Shown here piece after piece: positions 43,016 through 56,700 of a DNA stretch of 64,000 nt. This DNA is from Pythium myriotylum (Eukaryota; Oomycota; Peronosporomycetes; Pythiales; Pythiaceae). The notes under the pieces are model-generated. The model saw nothing but the letters and a program-made list of their open reading frames with translations. It ran no database searches and was not told the origin of the DNA. Location: contig JALJCQ010000015.1 in NCBI GenBank assembly GCA_023091665.1, positions 186,001 to 250,000 on the forward strand, read 5' to 3'. Made by a program: the position numbers and the translations under genes. How positions within the stretch are numbered: the stretch's first letter is position 1; each line of letters starts with the position of its first letter.

Positions 43016-45886
43016 CTAACCGAGACCAGCTAACAGAGTGAAGACCGCAGCAGCTGTGGGTCGAGAGGCCGGGTCGAAGCTGAGGCACTGCTCAACTAAA
43101 TTACGAATGTTCTCCGGGCAATCCTTCGAGACCGACGGATGTAGTACACCGGTACCCACTTGCATCGCAATTTGCATGTTAAAATGTCCGATCGTCCCGT
43201 TTGTTGAGTGGCTTGAGTCTTCGTGACCATCATAGGGATGGCGGCAGCGATCCAGCTCCACCAAAAACACACCAAACGAGTAGATGTCAGCCAGCGCGTC
43301 GTACCGATCCCCACGTAACACTTCTGGAGCGATCCACGCTGCCGTCCCGATCTCGCTCGTCATCCTCTCATCCAGCTGAAGCTTGCGACTCACACCGAAA
43401 TCACTGATCTTCACGCCCCCTTTTGAATCTAGCAACACATTTCTGGCCTTGAGATCACGATGCAGGATTGGCGGCGATAGTGAGTGGAGGTAAGTGATCG
43501 CTTCCGCCACATCGTGGGCGATTCGCGTCTTGTTCTTGACGCTAGCGGATGACCATGGCATCATCCAGCTTACCAACGAGGGTGCTTGTTCTTTATGCAA
43601 CAATCTTGCGAGGTCACGAGTGTCCATGTACTCGATGACGGCCGCCAAGTCGGCAAGGCTGGTCCAGGTGATCCCAATTAACGAGACTATGCGCTCGTGC
43701 TGAATGCTGGCGCTGATTCGGATCTCATCCATGAAACGCGTGAGTTTATCAGTGTCTCTCCATCCTCCAGGAAGAAGGCACTTGACAGCGACTTCTGTTC
43801 CCCGGTAACGTGCGTAATGGACGATGCCAAATCCTCCGCGCGCGATCACCCTGACGAGCCGTACTTCTCTCTCATCGATGCGTAGACCCACAAGTGCTGG
43901 ATCATTGTGGACGTCGTTTCCAAGAACCTGGTCAGCCCCTCCTGTTTTTCTTGAGTTCGTTGATCGAGTTGCTTGAGTACCCGATGAGTCTGCTAACGTT
44001 GAGTATGCTGTTGAGATTTCATCAGTTTTTGCGCTCCTCCTCGAGTTGAACACTCGACATACGACCAAGAAGACGGCGGACAGTGCAATCACGCCACCGA
44101 TATTTGCGATAACAATGACAGTAGTCTTGTTCGAAGAGGTTGTGGATGTGGGATCGCTGCCTGAAGTAGGCACTGTTTCAGACCCCCCGTTTCCGCGAGT
44201 TTCGCGTCGACCTGGCGCTCTTCCGTCGATAAGATTGCTGCCTTGACCAGATGAAGATGATCCTTCATTGTTGTGTGTGGAAGTACTGGGGGTTGTCGTT
44301 TGCTGTGAGTCGGTTCCGCTCGCTGAAGCCGAGCCGGTTGTACTAGAAGTTGTTGTGTTGGATCTCTCGATAGTTCGGATTGAAGAAGACGGGGGAGAGC
44401 TCGAGGAGCTAGTAGTTTCGACGGTTGTTTCTGGTATCTTTTCCTGTGGAGCTGTTGCTGGAGGGCTGTTAGTTGTGCCGCCTTCTGCTGGTGGAGAAGA
44501 GGCTCCATAAACGGTCTCGAACCGAGCATCTGTCAAATATTCCACATTCAGTCGTGAGGTGAAGGCCGGTGCTGATACATCTGGACGTACCGCTTATCAC
44601 GCAGACTCCCCCTGATCGTTGTCCGAATTGCATTTGAACAAGCCTTGCGTTGGGATCCGAGCACTTTGATTGCAGTATGTACGCATCAAATCTGTCGAGC
44701 CGAGATAGTATTTGGTAATCAGTGTCGCGAACTTCAAAGTTCACAATTGGATTGTTGCCAAAGGTCCTGTGCATACAGTTCCGGATAAGAAACTGCATCC
44801 ATTGTGGCTCATCGAACTAGGCCCGCGTACAGGCTCGTGAGCGACGCTGGGAACTTGCATCCGCGAACCGATGTGATACCACATGATTCGAAACTCCTGA
44901 GAATTGGAGGTTACCATTTCAGAACGTCACCAAATTCTGGCACTGATACGATTCTATGACACGTACAGAGTTTGAATCGTTGAGGCGAACACGATGCGGT
45001 CCAACTTCGTGATTGGGTTGCCACCCAGAGACCTAATCCGATGAACCTCACTGAGCTTCCTGTTTTGAGGCAGAGTTTATCGCGTTACTTACAGCGTTGT
45101 GACTGACGCCGGGATAGCCAGGTCAGCACTTCTTATTTGGTTGTTGCGAATTTCTCTGTGGATGGAGGAGGATGCTTATGCGTGAGCACGGGATACTGCA
45201 CTGATGCGTAAGAGTCGACTCACAATGATGTCAATCCCACCGGAAGTTTGAAGCTTGCAATCGAAGAGATCTTTCCAGTCGTAATGTATCTACGAATATG
45301 TATGGCGATCAGTATTTCGAGGGCGAGGTTTGCGTTCTCGAGGTGGAAAAACATACAGTTCTTTGATGCTGTCCGGGAATTTCACACCATTCAGCGCGTC
45401 GGCCGGCTGTCCAGGAAAGTCCCTGCGAATTGAATTCACTCGCGTGAGAATCTCACTGAGCATAATAATAAATTTGAGGCCGCACAGTTTGACAAGCTTT
45501 TCCGCGCCTGGAAGTGCTGCCAGCTGCGCAATGGGCCTGGCATCGTCGCTATCCACAACAGTGCATCGTCAGGAACGAAACGAGCCATCGTCAGCGGAGC
45601 ATGGGAACACGCACAACCCGAAATCTTGCGCTGCGCTCGGCAGACTCGCCACATATTCGATGGGGATGCCGCCAAAGTAGAATCGCTCGTAAGGCAGCCC
45701 TCCGAGCGAACCGATCTCTTTAACGCTACAGTCAGGGGAGACGACCCAGGCCATGTACGCCGGGGACGTGGGTGAGGCCATGAGTGTCGGGCCCTTGGGC
45801 GGCTCGGCGCCCGTCTTCTCGCATGGCGTGGCCTCCACGCACGTGGCTGCGAGCCACGCCGCAAGCACGCGGAGCTGGCGTCCCAT
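43016..45886 (-). CDS. gene E: LRR receptor-like TKL kinase (catalytically complete)
   Basis: Nine-exon model, 782 residues: 45886-45615, 45516-45457, 45422-45357, 45289-45224, 45155-45093, 45032-44967, 44896-44831, 44766-44591, 44529-43016. All junctions follow GT-AG; the LRR exons are 60-66 nt and phase 2. Signal peptide MGRQLRVLAAWLAATCVEA, five to six degenerate LRRs, a Ser/Thr-rich stalk, a membrane helix at about 415-436, then the kinase: glycine loop ARGGFG 508-513, Lys 528 (VAVK), HRDLKARN from 635, DFG 655-657, APEVL. All catalytic residues are present, so it should be active, sensing outside the cell and signalling inside. The second exon is the least certain. It is head to head with gene F and 11 bp from the membrane-protein gene at its 3' end. 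Confidence 0.85.
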
Positions 45887-46474
45887 GCGCAAGCAAACCT
45901 CTCGAGTGATGAAAGTCTCACGTAGCCCTCCGCTCCGGCAACATAAACTGAGACAGACGGGACGAAATGGACGTAAAAGGGTCATCTCGCAACGTAACAG
46001 CAACAAGTGGTACCTGTCGACTGGATTCTTGCCCTGGTATCTGCGACTCAACAGCAGCACTTGATACTTGTATCTCGCGAGTTCTGGAGAGCGAGTGGAA
46101 GCAAAGTGCGAGCGGAGACTTGTGCACTCGCTGGTTGCTCGCGTGGTGTGGTGGTTGCCAAGCAAGTGGATCAGCCACCGACCACCTCTTGCGTTCGAGA
46201 TATCACGTCCTCTTGCGTTAGAGATTTCACGTCTCCGCCCCGTCTGTCGTGAACCCCGAAAGTTGCACATCCGGTTTGTGACTAATACGAAAAACCCCTT
46301 GAAATTGGTATACTATATAATATAATTCATAAGATAATCATAAATGTAATGAAAGAAACTTTTATATACGATATCCTTCTCAAAGCGGAAGGCATCTGGT
46401 TATGTTAGTCAATGGGTGTTGAGCACAGCACAGGATCCCCTCACTTGCCAACTCTCCACCTCGAGACGCGAGAG
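45887..46474. promoter_or_regulatory. divergent intergenic region between kinase genes E and F
   Basis: 588 bp between the two start codons. The part near F (46280-46400) is AT-rich; near 46195-46240 there is a short direct repeat of ATATCACGTCCTCTTGCGTT-like sequence. Shared promoter inferred from the head-to-head layout. Confidence 0.5.
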
Positions 46475-49288
46475 ATGCTCAGTACTGCAGCGATTGCTGC
46501 GATTCTGTGCGCAGCCGTCGAAGCGACGCGATGCTCCACCACGGGCTCCGAGGCCCCGCCAGTCGCCACGCTAGTCGCGTCCCCGATAAATGAGACCGAC
46601 GCGTGGATTGTCTATCCGAACTGCTCAGTCAAGTCGCTCGTTGCGACACCGACGCTCGAGGGCCATCTTCTGCCTCCCGGGACTCCATACGTGAGATCGC
46701 ACTACGATTTGAACCCGCCGCTCACGCTCTCGAGTCGCTACGACGTGATTGATCGCGTTGAGAGCGTCCCACGCGGCCTCGAGTCTTTGTGAGTCAAAAA
46801 CAGCCGCACACCTATGGTGGAATATGTGATATGGGGCACTGACGACATGAACCGACAGAGACTTCGAAGGCGCGAAAGTCCAGTGGGCAAATCTAACGAA
46901 CGTCACGAGCATTCAGCAAGTGTAAGTGCCCATTTCCGAGCGTCTATTGGCTGAGACTGATACCGACGATGCCACAGATTCTTGACAGAAGCTAACCTTG
47001 AAACCATCGATGGCATACATCTTCCCGAGAGCGTTGTAATGCTGTACGCATGCGTGAACTCAGGACCAAATAGAGAGAAGAATTCACTCACGACCTGTTG
47101 TTGATGTTAGGGATCTGACTGGTAACCTCCTTACGTCGCTCAAGAACTTTCCACTTCCGAGAAACCTCCGCGCACTGTACGAATCCCACAGAGTTTGCAC
47201 CCTGGCTTGCTTTGATCTAACGCAGTTAGCTCACCGGCGTGTAGAGCTCTCTCACGCAATGCCTTCACTTCCATCGACTTCACGATCCCAGCCACGGTAA
47301 TAAATCTGTGAGTGATTGTGAAACATTGCTGACTTACAGTGAATTAATCTAAAGCTCACCGAAATACGTTCAGGGCAATGACGAGTAATCCGATGACCGT
47401 GCTCGAAGGCGTTGTATTTCCAGATATAATGGAGGTCATGTACGTTTGTACCTGAAGATCTCGATTAGCATTCGTAGCATTGCTGACTTTCCTGAACCCA
47501 CACCAGTGATTTCTCATTGACGCCGATTGAAACTATCCGGGGTTGCCGTTTCCCGAAAAAGCCTGTGTATATGTGAGTAGCAACGCTTCCTTGCTGCATC
47601 GCGTCGAGATATTGATGGTTCTTAATTTTGTTAGAACATTCAATCCGGCTACTCCATTTACTGAAGTTGAGATTCGCCAGTCCGATCTCGAGGCCGTGAG
47701 CAACTCAATCTACGGGTCCTCGGATCCGCTGACAAACTGCTCGGACAGTACTGCCATTCGTATAGCTGCCGGTCACGAAGATCGAATTCAACTTTGCGTG
47801 ATCTCGGGTGGGTTAATTTGAGTGCAGTCCCGATGACTCCCATTTGACGGATTATGAAAAATTCTAGACGCCCGCTTTGAGGAAAAATACAAGTCACCAA
47901 AACCAACAGCAGAGAAGAAAGATCTACAAGATTCATCCAGCAGTGGGTCGGTAACAGTTTACCCGGTTATGACTCCAAATCCGATCTCCAAGCCAACAGA
48001 GACAAGCAGCGCTCCAATCATTCCGGATGTAGTTGTGGAGGATCCTCTCACAAGTTCTCCTACATCCAAAAAATCCTCACGCACCGAGACTTCAGTAAAT
48101 ACGACCGTGCCTTCCCCAACCTCGACAACGCGATCGAAGCCCCTATCGTCGCCCAGCAGTACCCGCAGTGCCCCGCCAGCAGTCAAGGCAGGCCCCTCTG
48201 ACAATGTGGTCGATGACCCGACTCCTCCATCCCCCGCGACACTCAAGTCGTCGTCGGTAAAGAGCGCAGTGATAATCGTCGCCAATCTAGCGGTAGCACT
48301 TGTACTCGCGGTTGCCGTGTTCGTGTGGCGGATGCGAGGAGCGAAACCAACCAGTGGTGCAGACATACAGGATGGCTTCATTCCTGTCACTGGTTCTCCA
48401 ACATCATCAGGCCCCGCCAGTTCCAATCACTTCAAACCCATCGAAGTGATCGATTTCGTGCCAAATGACGTCCGCAACGACGCGGCGTTGATGCCGCTCC
48501 GACTTGATGCTGGTGAGGTCAAGCTAGGGGAACCGATCACAGACGAGTGTGTCGGTAACATTTATCTCGCAAGCTATCGAGGCAGAAAGGTTGTGGTGAG
48601 GCAGTTGGCAGAGGCGGATTGGCAAAATGTGGCTGCAGTCGCCCGCTTCATGGATGACATCCGCATCAGCGTGAGCCTGGAACACAGACGCATCACTGCC
48701 TTCATAGGTATTTCGTGGGTAACTGGTCGCGATCTATCCATCGCGACCGAGTACCTAGACGGCGGTGACTTGCATTCGGTACTTCTTTGCCAGAGTGCAA
48801 CGGCCTCCACGGACTGGACACACTCTTGGGCACAGTTTCGACTCAAAAGCAAGACACGACTCGCATTGAACATGGCTGACGCGCTTGTCTACCTGCATTC
48901 GTTCAGCGAGCCGATCTTGCATGGCAATTTGAGTTCGCGAAGTGTGTTGTTGGACAAACACGGCGAGGCCAAGTTGTGGTGGCTTGGTGGTAACGAAACC
49001 ATTCCAGTCCCTGAACTGGCTAACGCAGAGCGAGTTGCACCGGAAGTTTTGCGTGGTGAGCAGAATTCTATTGCGGCAGACGTCTTCGCTCTTGGCTCGC
49101 TGATCCGAGAGCTGGACCGTTGTCTCCAAACACAACCGAAGAGCTCAAGTCTTGAAACAAAAAGCTGTCCCACGATAGTTCGGGAAATAGTAACGCAATG
49201 CCTTAACCCCCAGCCTGGAAGACGACCGACAGCGATGGAAGTTTGTTACTACTTGCGGCAAGCTGATCGGATCTTAACCCAACATTAA
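46475..49288 (+). CDS. gene F: LRR receptor-like pseudokinase
   Basis: Nine-exon model, 770 residues: 46475-46788, 46859-46921, 46978-47043, 47111-47176, 47230-47307, 47374-47439, 47507-47572, 47635-47807, 47868-49288. Same exon number and phases as E, so they are duplicates. Signal peptide MLSTAAIAAILCAAVEA, LRRs one per exon, Ser/Thr/Pro-rich stalk, membrane helix about 430-451. The kinase domain has lost its key residues: the glycine loop reads TDECVG, the ATP-binding Lys is Arg (VVVRQL, residue 542), HRD is HGN (649-651) and DFG is WLG (about 669-671). The fold signature is kept (AEYL-like hinge TEYLDGGDLHS, APEVL). This is a pseudokinase by sequence, likely acting as a scaffold or co-receptor. 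Its stop lies 36 bp from that of gene G. Confidence 0.87.
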
Positions 49289-49324
49289 TGTAACCAGAAA
49301 TGTCTTCATCGCTCCAACAAACAA

Positions 49325-52300
49325 TTACTTCGATTCTGACAATGAGCGAATCATCTCACGCAACTCAAAAGCTACATGCAACCCCGACGGACGATTCTCC
49401 GGATCAAACGCCGTGCATCGCTCCGCCAACGACCGAATCTCACTCGGACACGACTCCGAAAAACTCGATGACAACGAACCACTCATCAACAGTCCCGCGA
49501 TCGCAGAGTCTGTCAAACGCTCGCTACCGCTCTCGTCCTTCACATCGAAAAACGGCAGCTTGTGCGTATCGATCTCGCTCAGAATGATCCCGAGCGAGTA
49601 GATGTCCACCAACTCGTTGTATTGCTTCCCAGCCAACACCTCCGGCGCCACCCATCGGATCGTGCCCACCGCCGCAGTCATCGTCTCGTCATCCAGCTTG
49701 TACCGGGAGATGCCAAAGTCGCTCAGCTTCGCACGCATACGCTTGTCGAGCAACACGTTGCGCGACTTCAGATCGCGGTGGATCACGACCGGATCCAGCG
49801 AGTGCAGGTACACGATCGCCTCCGTGATATCCAACGCGATCTGAGCCATCTGCACCGTCCACCCGTCGTCCAGCTTTGGGTTCTCATCCAGATACGTGCG
49901 CAGATCGCCACCTTCCATGAACTCGGTCACCATCGCGATGTCGCTCTCTTTCGTCCACACGACACCGATAAACTGCACGACACGAGGGTGCGTCAGAGAT
50001 GACACCAGCTTGATCTCCTCCACGAAACTCGTGATCAGTTCACGATCGACCGCTGCATGAGACGGCTTGAGCTGCTTGAGTGCGAAGTTCTCGTGCTTGT
50101 ACGTCGCAAGCCACACCTCGCCAAACATGCCGCTGCCGAGAAGCCGCTTCCGCTCGACAAGATCCTCGTCGAGTCTATTCTGTAACAGAACAGTGTCGGC
50201 CCAGATCGACGCCGTCGATTGATGCCGCTGCTGCTTCTCCAGACTGGCCGTCTTCATGTCCAGCTCGTGCAGCCGTTGCTTTTGGAGCTTGCGACGTCGC
50301 CAAAACGTCACGAGAAGCAACACCAGCGCCATCGCAAGACACACGTTCAGTAGAACCAGACCAGCGGACATCTTGCTCGTACTTCGCTTGAGATCCTGGA
50401 AGTTCGTGGCGTTCGTCGAACCAGGCGTGCACACCTTGTACCCGCGGACGTCGATGAGATCGGTGACGTTGCAGCTGTTCGCAAACATCTCCTGGTCGAA
50501 CACGACAGTCGAGATCCGCGACAAGAAAGCGAGCTGGTCCACGGTTGGCGTGAAGTTTCGGATCGGATTGCCTGTCATGTTGAGGAGCAGTAACTCGGGC
50601 ATGTCGAAGACGCAGCTCGGAAACGCTGTGAGGTTGTTTTGTGCAAGGTGAAGCGTTTGAAGTACGGGTGCACTGGTAATGTTGAGTGACTGTAGCGAGT
50701 TGTTGCGTAGGTCGAGGAACGAGAGGACGGGGTATCGGCCTGAGAAGCTGGTGATTTGGTTACTGCCTAATTCCCTGGCGGAGGACAAATCATCGTGTGA
50801 GTTGAGCCTGCTAAAGGCAACTTGTTAGAAGTGCGAGACTTTACAAATGTGCAAGTGCCGGGAGTGCGCTGACGACTTCGATAGTTGTCATGCGACAATT
50901 TGTGATGACAAGAATCGACAGTCCATTCATCGAAAGAATATCGGTCGGTTCTTGATCGAGTCTAGAATCCATGATATATCTGCGGCAAGACACACGTCAT
51001 CCACTGTGCTACTGTGCCTTGTTCCGTGGTTGCTTACATGTTAACGAGCGATTGTGGTAGCGTCCCCGCCTGAATAAATCGAAAGGAAGCCCCCGAAACA
51101 CGATCGTCTGAAGGACCTCCGGGAGTGACGACGTTGTGAATTCGCTGAGAGGATTTCCTTCCAAGTTTCTGTTCCACAGAGGTATTATGCATTGCAGATA
51201 ATGAGGGCAGCCAATAGCTTGTATCGTACATAGTTTCCAACTTGTTGTGTCGTTCGACACCCACAGGGATTGACTCGAGCGCATTATAGCTCAAATCCCT
51301 GAGTAAAAATCTGACGGTCAGAATGGATCTTGAAAAAGGAACCTTAAAAGAAACCATACAGAGTCTGGATATTCGGCGGAAGCCTGGTCAATCCTTTACT
51401 GCTTCGGGGTTGTTGCTTAAAGTACTATCACAAAAGTGAGTGAGAAGTGTCGAATGCCTGACATAAGATAGTGTCATAACTTACAGCATATTCAAATTCG
51501 GGAGGCTCTGAAACTCGACAGGTAGTTTCTGCAACTTGCAGTTGTCCAGGCAGAGCGCGCGTAGCGTCGATGGAATCGACGTGAAGTCGGGGTTGTGGCT
51601 CAGATCATTTAGAGCAATGTTCAGCTCCTTCAGCGACGTCATCGATCTGATCGCTGTTGGTATGCCTTCGAGAGAACAGTTGTCTAAGTAGAGGGAGACA
51701 AGGTTTGTGGCTGGGATGGCATTATCTGGAATACGGCGTAGTTCGTTCCCACTGAGCCATCTACAGACAACGAATCAGGATTTCGTCGAGGGTTAGATAA
51801 TTATTGTGGTCTTACACTTGCTCCAACGACATCATCTGAGCGATATCGGGTGGGATTTCTGTTAGGTGATTGTAGTCCAAATAGAGGAAGGATAAGCCTG
51901 TCGGCAAGGTACCCTGTCCAAATTTCGCAAATTCGTTCCTGGAAATGTCCCTAATCGGAGATCAACTCTTGTCAGATAAAAAAAATATGGTGAGACAGCA
52001 GGCTGATACGCACAAAGAAACCAGATTTCTCGGAAGTACACCCTCGCCGACATCGGAAATGGAGTTGCTTGAAATGTTCCTGAAAAGATCACAAGGCGCG
52101 TATTTATGTCAATCAAAGCGAAAAGATCAATAAATCGAAACGACCCACAAGTATGCCAACGATTCTGGAATCCACAAGCGTGTGATGTTACTGATCGCGT
52201 TGACCGACAGATCTCTACATTCAAGCAGTAAGAACCCATCGTTTGGAGCACACAGGATGAGGCTACCCACAAAATTGCCAGCGCTGGTAACGAAGCTGCC

Positions 52301-53220
52301 GTAAATGGGAAGGAGCTGAGCATTGCGTTGCGAAGAAACCTAAGCAGTTACAGGTTCAGATATCATGAAACGAGTTGCCAAGTGCGCAAATGATCGTACA
52401 GAGTGTCGAGGTTAGGAAACGTCAGATTGTCGATCGATCCAGTGTATGCGGAAGGGAATTCCAAATTCTCGAATCTTAATCGCTTGACGTGGGTCATGGC
52501 CTCAAAGAACTTTGATGGAAATTCAAAGGGCACAACATCGTCAGAAGACAAAACCTCGCGGTCCCCGACGTCCTGTCCGATGTTTCTAGTCCATCCGTTC
52601 AGCTGTTGGCTAGGGACTTCGATAAAGTTGTTCGCAGGTTCATTTCCAACGATATAGAACCACTCAACGCCCTCGGGCAGAGTTGGCTTTCCGACCCAGC
52701 GAGTAACAAACGACGCGTTGATCGGAACGGCCACGAGGCCCGACTGCGGTTCCGCGTTCCATTGATTCACTTCGTCGAGCACGGCATCGTCGTTGTACAG
52801 CGTCAGCAACAATTTATTCTGACCCACCACGTTCGTGATACATTGAAACGCGCATGTATCCCCATGGTAGCACGACCGACTCGACGTCGTTGCACACTTG
52901 CTGTCGAACTCCTTGGGGAAGTAGATGCAGAGTTTGGATGACGAGCACTGCGATGGACACGCCGTCGTGAGTGCTGGTTTCGTCGCGTTCGCGAGCGGAT
53001 CGCCAGCCGTCGGACACTCGACGCGCTCGGTCTCTTCCTGTGAGCCATCCCCGTCGCTCAAGCTGCCCGTTCCACTGGTATCGCTGGACGGTACGGAGGC
53101 GACGCGATCCCACGCGCCTCGTCGGTGGTGGAATTTGACTTGAACGTGGACGCTGGAGGTCGCGACTTCGCGAGCGAGCACGAGCGACGCTAATGCGACG
53201 ACGCAGAGCAGGCGCAGCAT
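49325..53220 (-). pseudogene. gene G: LRR receptor-like TKL kinase with two frameshifts in LRR exons
   Basis: Eleven-exon model matching gene H: 53220-52400, 52339-52271, 52214-52149, 52079-52014, 51950-51816, 51760-51485, 51424-51360, 51298-51230, 51168-51038, 50979-50845, 50774-49325. Signal peptide MLRLLCVVALASLVLA, Cys-rich N-terminal domain (CPSQCSSSKLC ... CYHGDTCAFQC), LRRs, membrane helix, and a kinase exon with GSGMFG, FALK, HRDLKSRN, DFG and APEVL intact. Two LRR exons are one base shorter than in H (65 against 66, 131 against 132), and the first gives an immediate TGA. Unless these are sequence errors, full-length protein is not made. All internal exons are phase 2, so skipping both would restore the frame. 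Listed as a pseudogene with that caution. Confidence 0.72.
49384..50756 (-). repeat. 1.37-kb kinase module shared with gene H (copy 1)
   Basis: Aligns without gaps to 53880-55252 (constant offset 4496). By eye there are only three substitutions, all at the LRR-proximal end (for example at 50650 and 50719). Sequence on both sides diverges sharply. Confidence 0.93.
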
Positions 53221-53721
53221 CTTAGTGGGGGACGTCACGAGGCGACTTGTCCAATGCAGCCAGTGTCCAAGTTCAAAGAAACTCAGGTGCACAGGATTGG
53301 CCGAGTGATTCCACTGCAATGCATGATGATTGGCCACAAGCCTCGGTTTGGGTTCATGGAACGGAGCCAACTCATTTGTTTCACTTCAGAATTCCGTCAG
53401 CCTGAACGAAGAAAATCATCACGGCTTTTGAGAGACCAAGGTTTCTTCTCACCTCGGCGAGTGGTGGATGACAGTTCATTTGGGAGAAGCCGTTCTCACT
53501 CGGGTGGGAGGGAAATCGATCGATTGCTTGGGACGTTCTAGTCGGGAAAAAAGCGCCCTACGTTGTGAAGTAGTACTTCAGCATTTTAGCATGACATCGT
53601 GCTCCTTTGTACTCACGACGGAAAGATCACTGCGATACCTCGAAGGGAACCGATCCATCACGTGATGTACGTAATTGAATTATTAAAGAAAAATCAAGTT
53701 GCAAGCAAACGCGCGAAGGCC
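53221..53721. other. intergenic between kinase genes G and H
   Basis: 500 bp holding the promoter of G and the 3' flank of H. No gene or repeat recognised. Confidence 0.5.
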
Positions 53722-56700
53722 TTAAACACTGACGTGGCTTCCTCTCGTGGACTCGCTCGAATGTTCCTGCACGGATTCGCCATCGTCTTCGATGGCACTA
53801 GAGCTATGGAAAGTGCCTCGGCTGCTTACCCATGATGTTGATCGAAGCATCGTTCGCAACTCATAGGCGACCTGCAATCCCGACGGACGATTCTCCGGAT
53901 CAAACGCCGTGCATCGCTCCGCCAACGACCGAATCTCACTCGGACACGACTCCGAAAAACTCGATGACAACGAACCACTCATCAACAGTCCCGCGATCGC
54001 AGAGTCTGTCAAACGCTCGCTACCGCTCTCGTCCTTCACATCGAAAAACGGCAGCTTGTGCGTATCGATCTCGCTCAGAATGATCCCGAGCGAGTAGATG
54101 TCCACCAACTCGTTGTATTGCTTCCCAGCCAACACCTCCGGCGCCACCCATCGGATCGTGCCCACCGCCGCAGTCATCGTCTCGTCATCCAGCTTGTACC
54201 GGGAGATGCCAAAGTCGCTCAGCTTCGCACGCATACGCTTGTCGAGCAACACGTTGCGCGACTTCAGATCGCGGTGGATCACGACCGGATCCAGCGAGTG
54301 CAGGTACACGATCGCCTCCGTGATATCCAACGCGATCTGAGCCATCTGCACCGTCCACCCGTCGTCCAGCTTTGGGTTCTCATCCAGATACGTGCGCAGA
54401 TCGCCACCTTCCATGAACTCGGTCACCATCGCGATGTCGCTCTCTTTCGTCCACACGACACCGATAAACTGCACGACACGAGGGTGCGTCAGAGATGACA
54501 CCAGCTTGATCTCCTCCACGAAACTCGTGATCAGTTCACGATCGACCGCTGCATGAGACGGCTTGAGCTGCTTGAGTGCGAAGTTCTCGTGCTTGTACGT
54601 CGCAAGCCACACCTCGCCAAACATGCCGCTGCCGAGAAGCCGCTTCCGCTCGACAAGATCCTCGTCGAGTCTATTCTGTAACAGAACAGTGTCGGCCCAG
54701 ATCGACGCCGTCGATTGATGCCGCTGCTGCTTCTCCAGACTGGCCGTCTTCATGTCCAGCTCGTGCAGCCGTTGCTTTTGGAGCTTGCGACGTCGCCAAA
54801 ACGTCACGAGAAGCAACACCAGCGCCATCGCAAGACACACGTTCAGTAGAACCAGACCAGCGGACATCTTGCTCGTACTTCGCTTGAGATCCTGGAAGTT
54901 CGTGGCGTTCGTCGAACCAGGCGTGCACACCTTGTACCCGCGGACGTCGATGAGATCGGTGACGTTGCAGCTGTTCGCAAACATCTCCTGGTCGAACACG
55001 ACAGTCGAGATCCGCGACAAGAAAGCGAGCTGGTCCACGGTTGGCGTGAAGTTTCGGATCGGATTGCCTGTCATGTTGAGGAGCAGTAACTCGGGCATGT
55101 CGAAGACGCAGCTCGGAAACGCTGTGAGGTTGTTTTGTGCAAGGTGAAGTGTTTGAAGTACGGGTGCACTGGTAATGTTGAGTGACTGTAGCGAGTTGTT
55201 GCGTAGGTCGAGGAGCGAGAGGACGGGGTATCGGCCTGAGAAGCTGGTGATCTGGTTGTTGTTCAAGGTCCTGTTGCAACAATACCTCATCCTGTTAAAC
55301 CGCAACTCGCAAGGAAAAGGCTTCGGAGATCGTACACGTCAGTGAGTCCTGGGAGGCCTTTGATGGTGTCAATAGCTTTCAACCGACAGTTTTTGATGAC
55401 AAGGGTGTATAGACCGCGCATCGAGCTGATGTCCGTTGGTGCTTCTTCCATGGTCGAATCGTCGATTTCTCTACGCCAAAACTCTCAGGATAAATCTATA
55501 TACTGGTGGTGTCTGATTTTGCAACCCCGCAAGCTTACATGCTGACGAGCGATTGCGGAAGCGTTCCCGCTTGGATTGTTTGGAACAGAGCCCCTGAAAT
55601 GTAGAGAAACTGGAGACCTTCGGGAAGTGAGGAAGGCGACAGTTTACTCAAAGGGTTCCCGAACAACGTGCTGTTCGAAGCCATTAGCAGTTGAAGACAC
55701 AGTTGACAAAGTTGATAGACGTACAGGGTTGCCAGGTCGGCGAGATCTTTGACGCCCGAAGGAATCGACTCTAACTCGTTGTAGCTCAAGTCCCTGCACA
55801 AAACATCCACCGTCAAAACAGATCGTCTCCGAACAAACAAGCTGCGCAAACGTCATACAGGATCTGGATACTTGGCGGAAGCGAGGTCAAGTCCTGTACT
55901 GCCTTCGAGTTGTTACTCAAGGTGCTAGGAGAGACGTTTGTCAGGACGGAGCAAACGAAAACAGACGTTGCATCCTCACGACTTACAGGTACGTCAGATC
56001 TTGAAGATTTTGCAACTCGGCTGGTAGTTTCTGCAGCATGCAGTTGTCGATATATAGGCTTTGTAGTGTCGGGGGTAGCAATGAGAAGTCAGGGTTTTGG
56101 CTCAAGTCGTTGGATGCCAAGTTCAGCTCCGTCAATAAGCTCATCGAACTGATTGCTTTTGGCACGCCTTGAAGAGAGCAGTTGCTGATGTAGAGGGACG
56201 TTAAGCTGGCGGTTGGAAGGGCGTTATCTGGGATTTTGCCAAACTGGTTGCCACTCAGGAAGCTTCACAACGCGGATGAGTCAGTCATCAGTAAGGTTTA
56301 GTCACCATAGAGTTTTCCAACAATATTGAGAGCGCTCACATTTGGGCGAGCGACGTCATCTCCGCAACATCGGCTGGGATACTAGTGAGAAGGTTGTTGT
56401 CCAGGTAGAGATACTCCAAGCCAGTTGGCAAGCTGCCCTTCCCAATCTGCTTGATGGCGTTGCTAGAGAGATCCCTATAAAGTGATCAAAGCGTTGGTCA
56501 GAGTAGCAGATATCGTCGAAGTGATCCCCCACAATGGGCGTCACGCACACATTTGTCAAGTTTTCCGAGAAGGTACCTGCGTTGACAACTGATATGGAGT
56601 TGCTCGAAAGGTTTCTGCGTCGGTCAACAAGTAGGGTCAGAATACACAATACACACGCAAACCTGCACGCACGACTTACACATATGTCAACGAGTCCGGT

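Noticed and set aside
49562..50002. Arg/His-rich plus-strand frame repeated at 54058-54498
   Set aside because: Both are antisense shadows of the duplicated kinase module.
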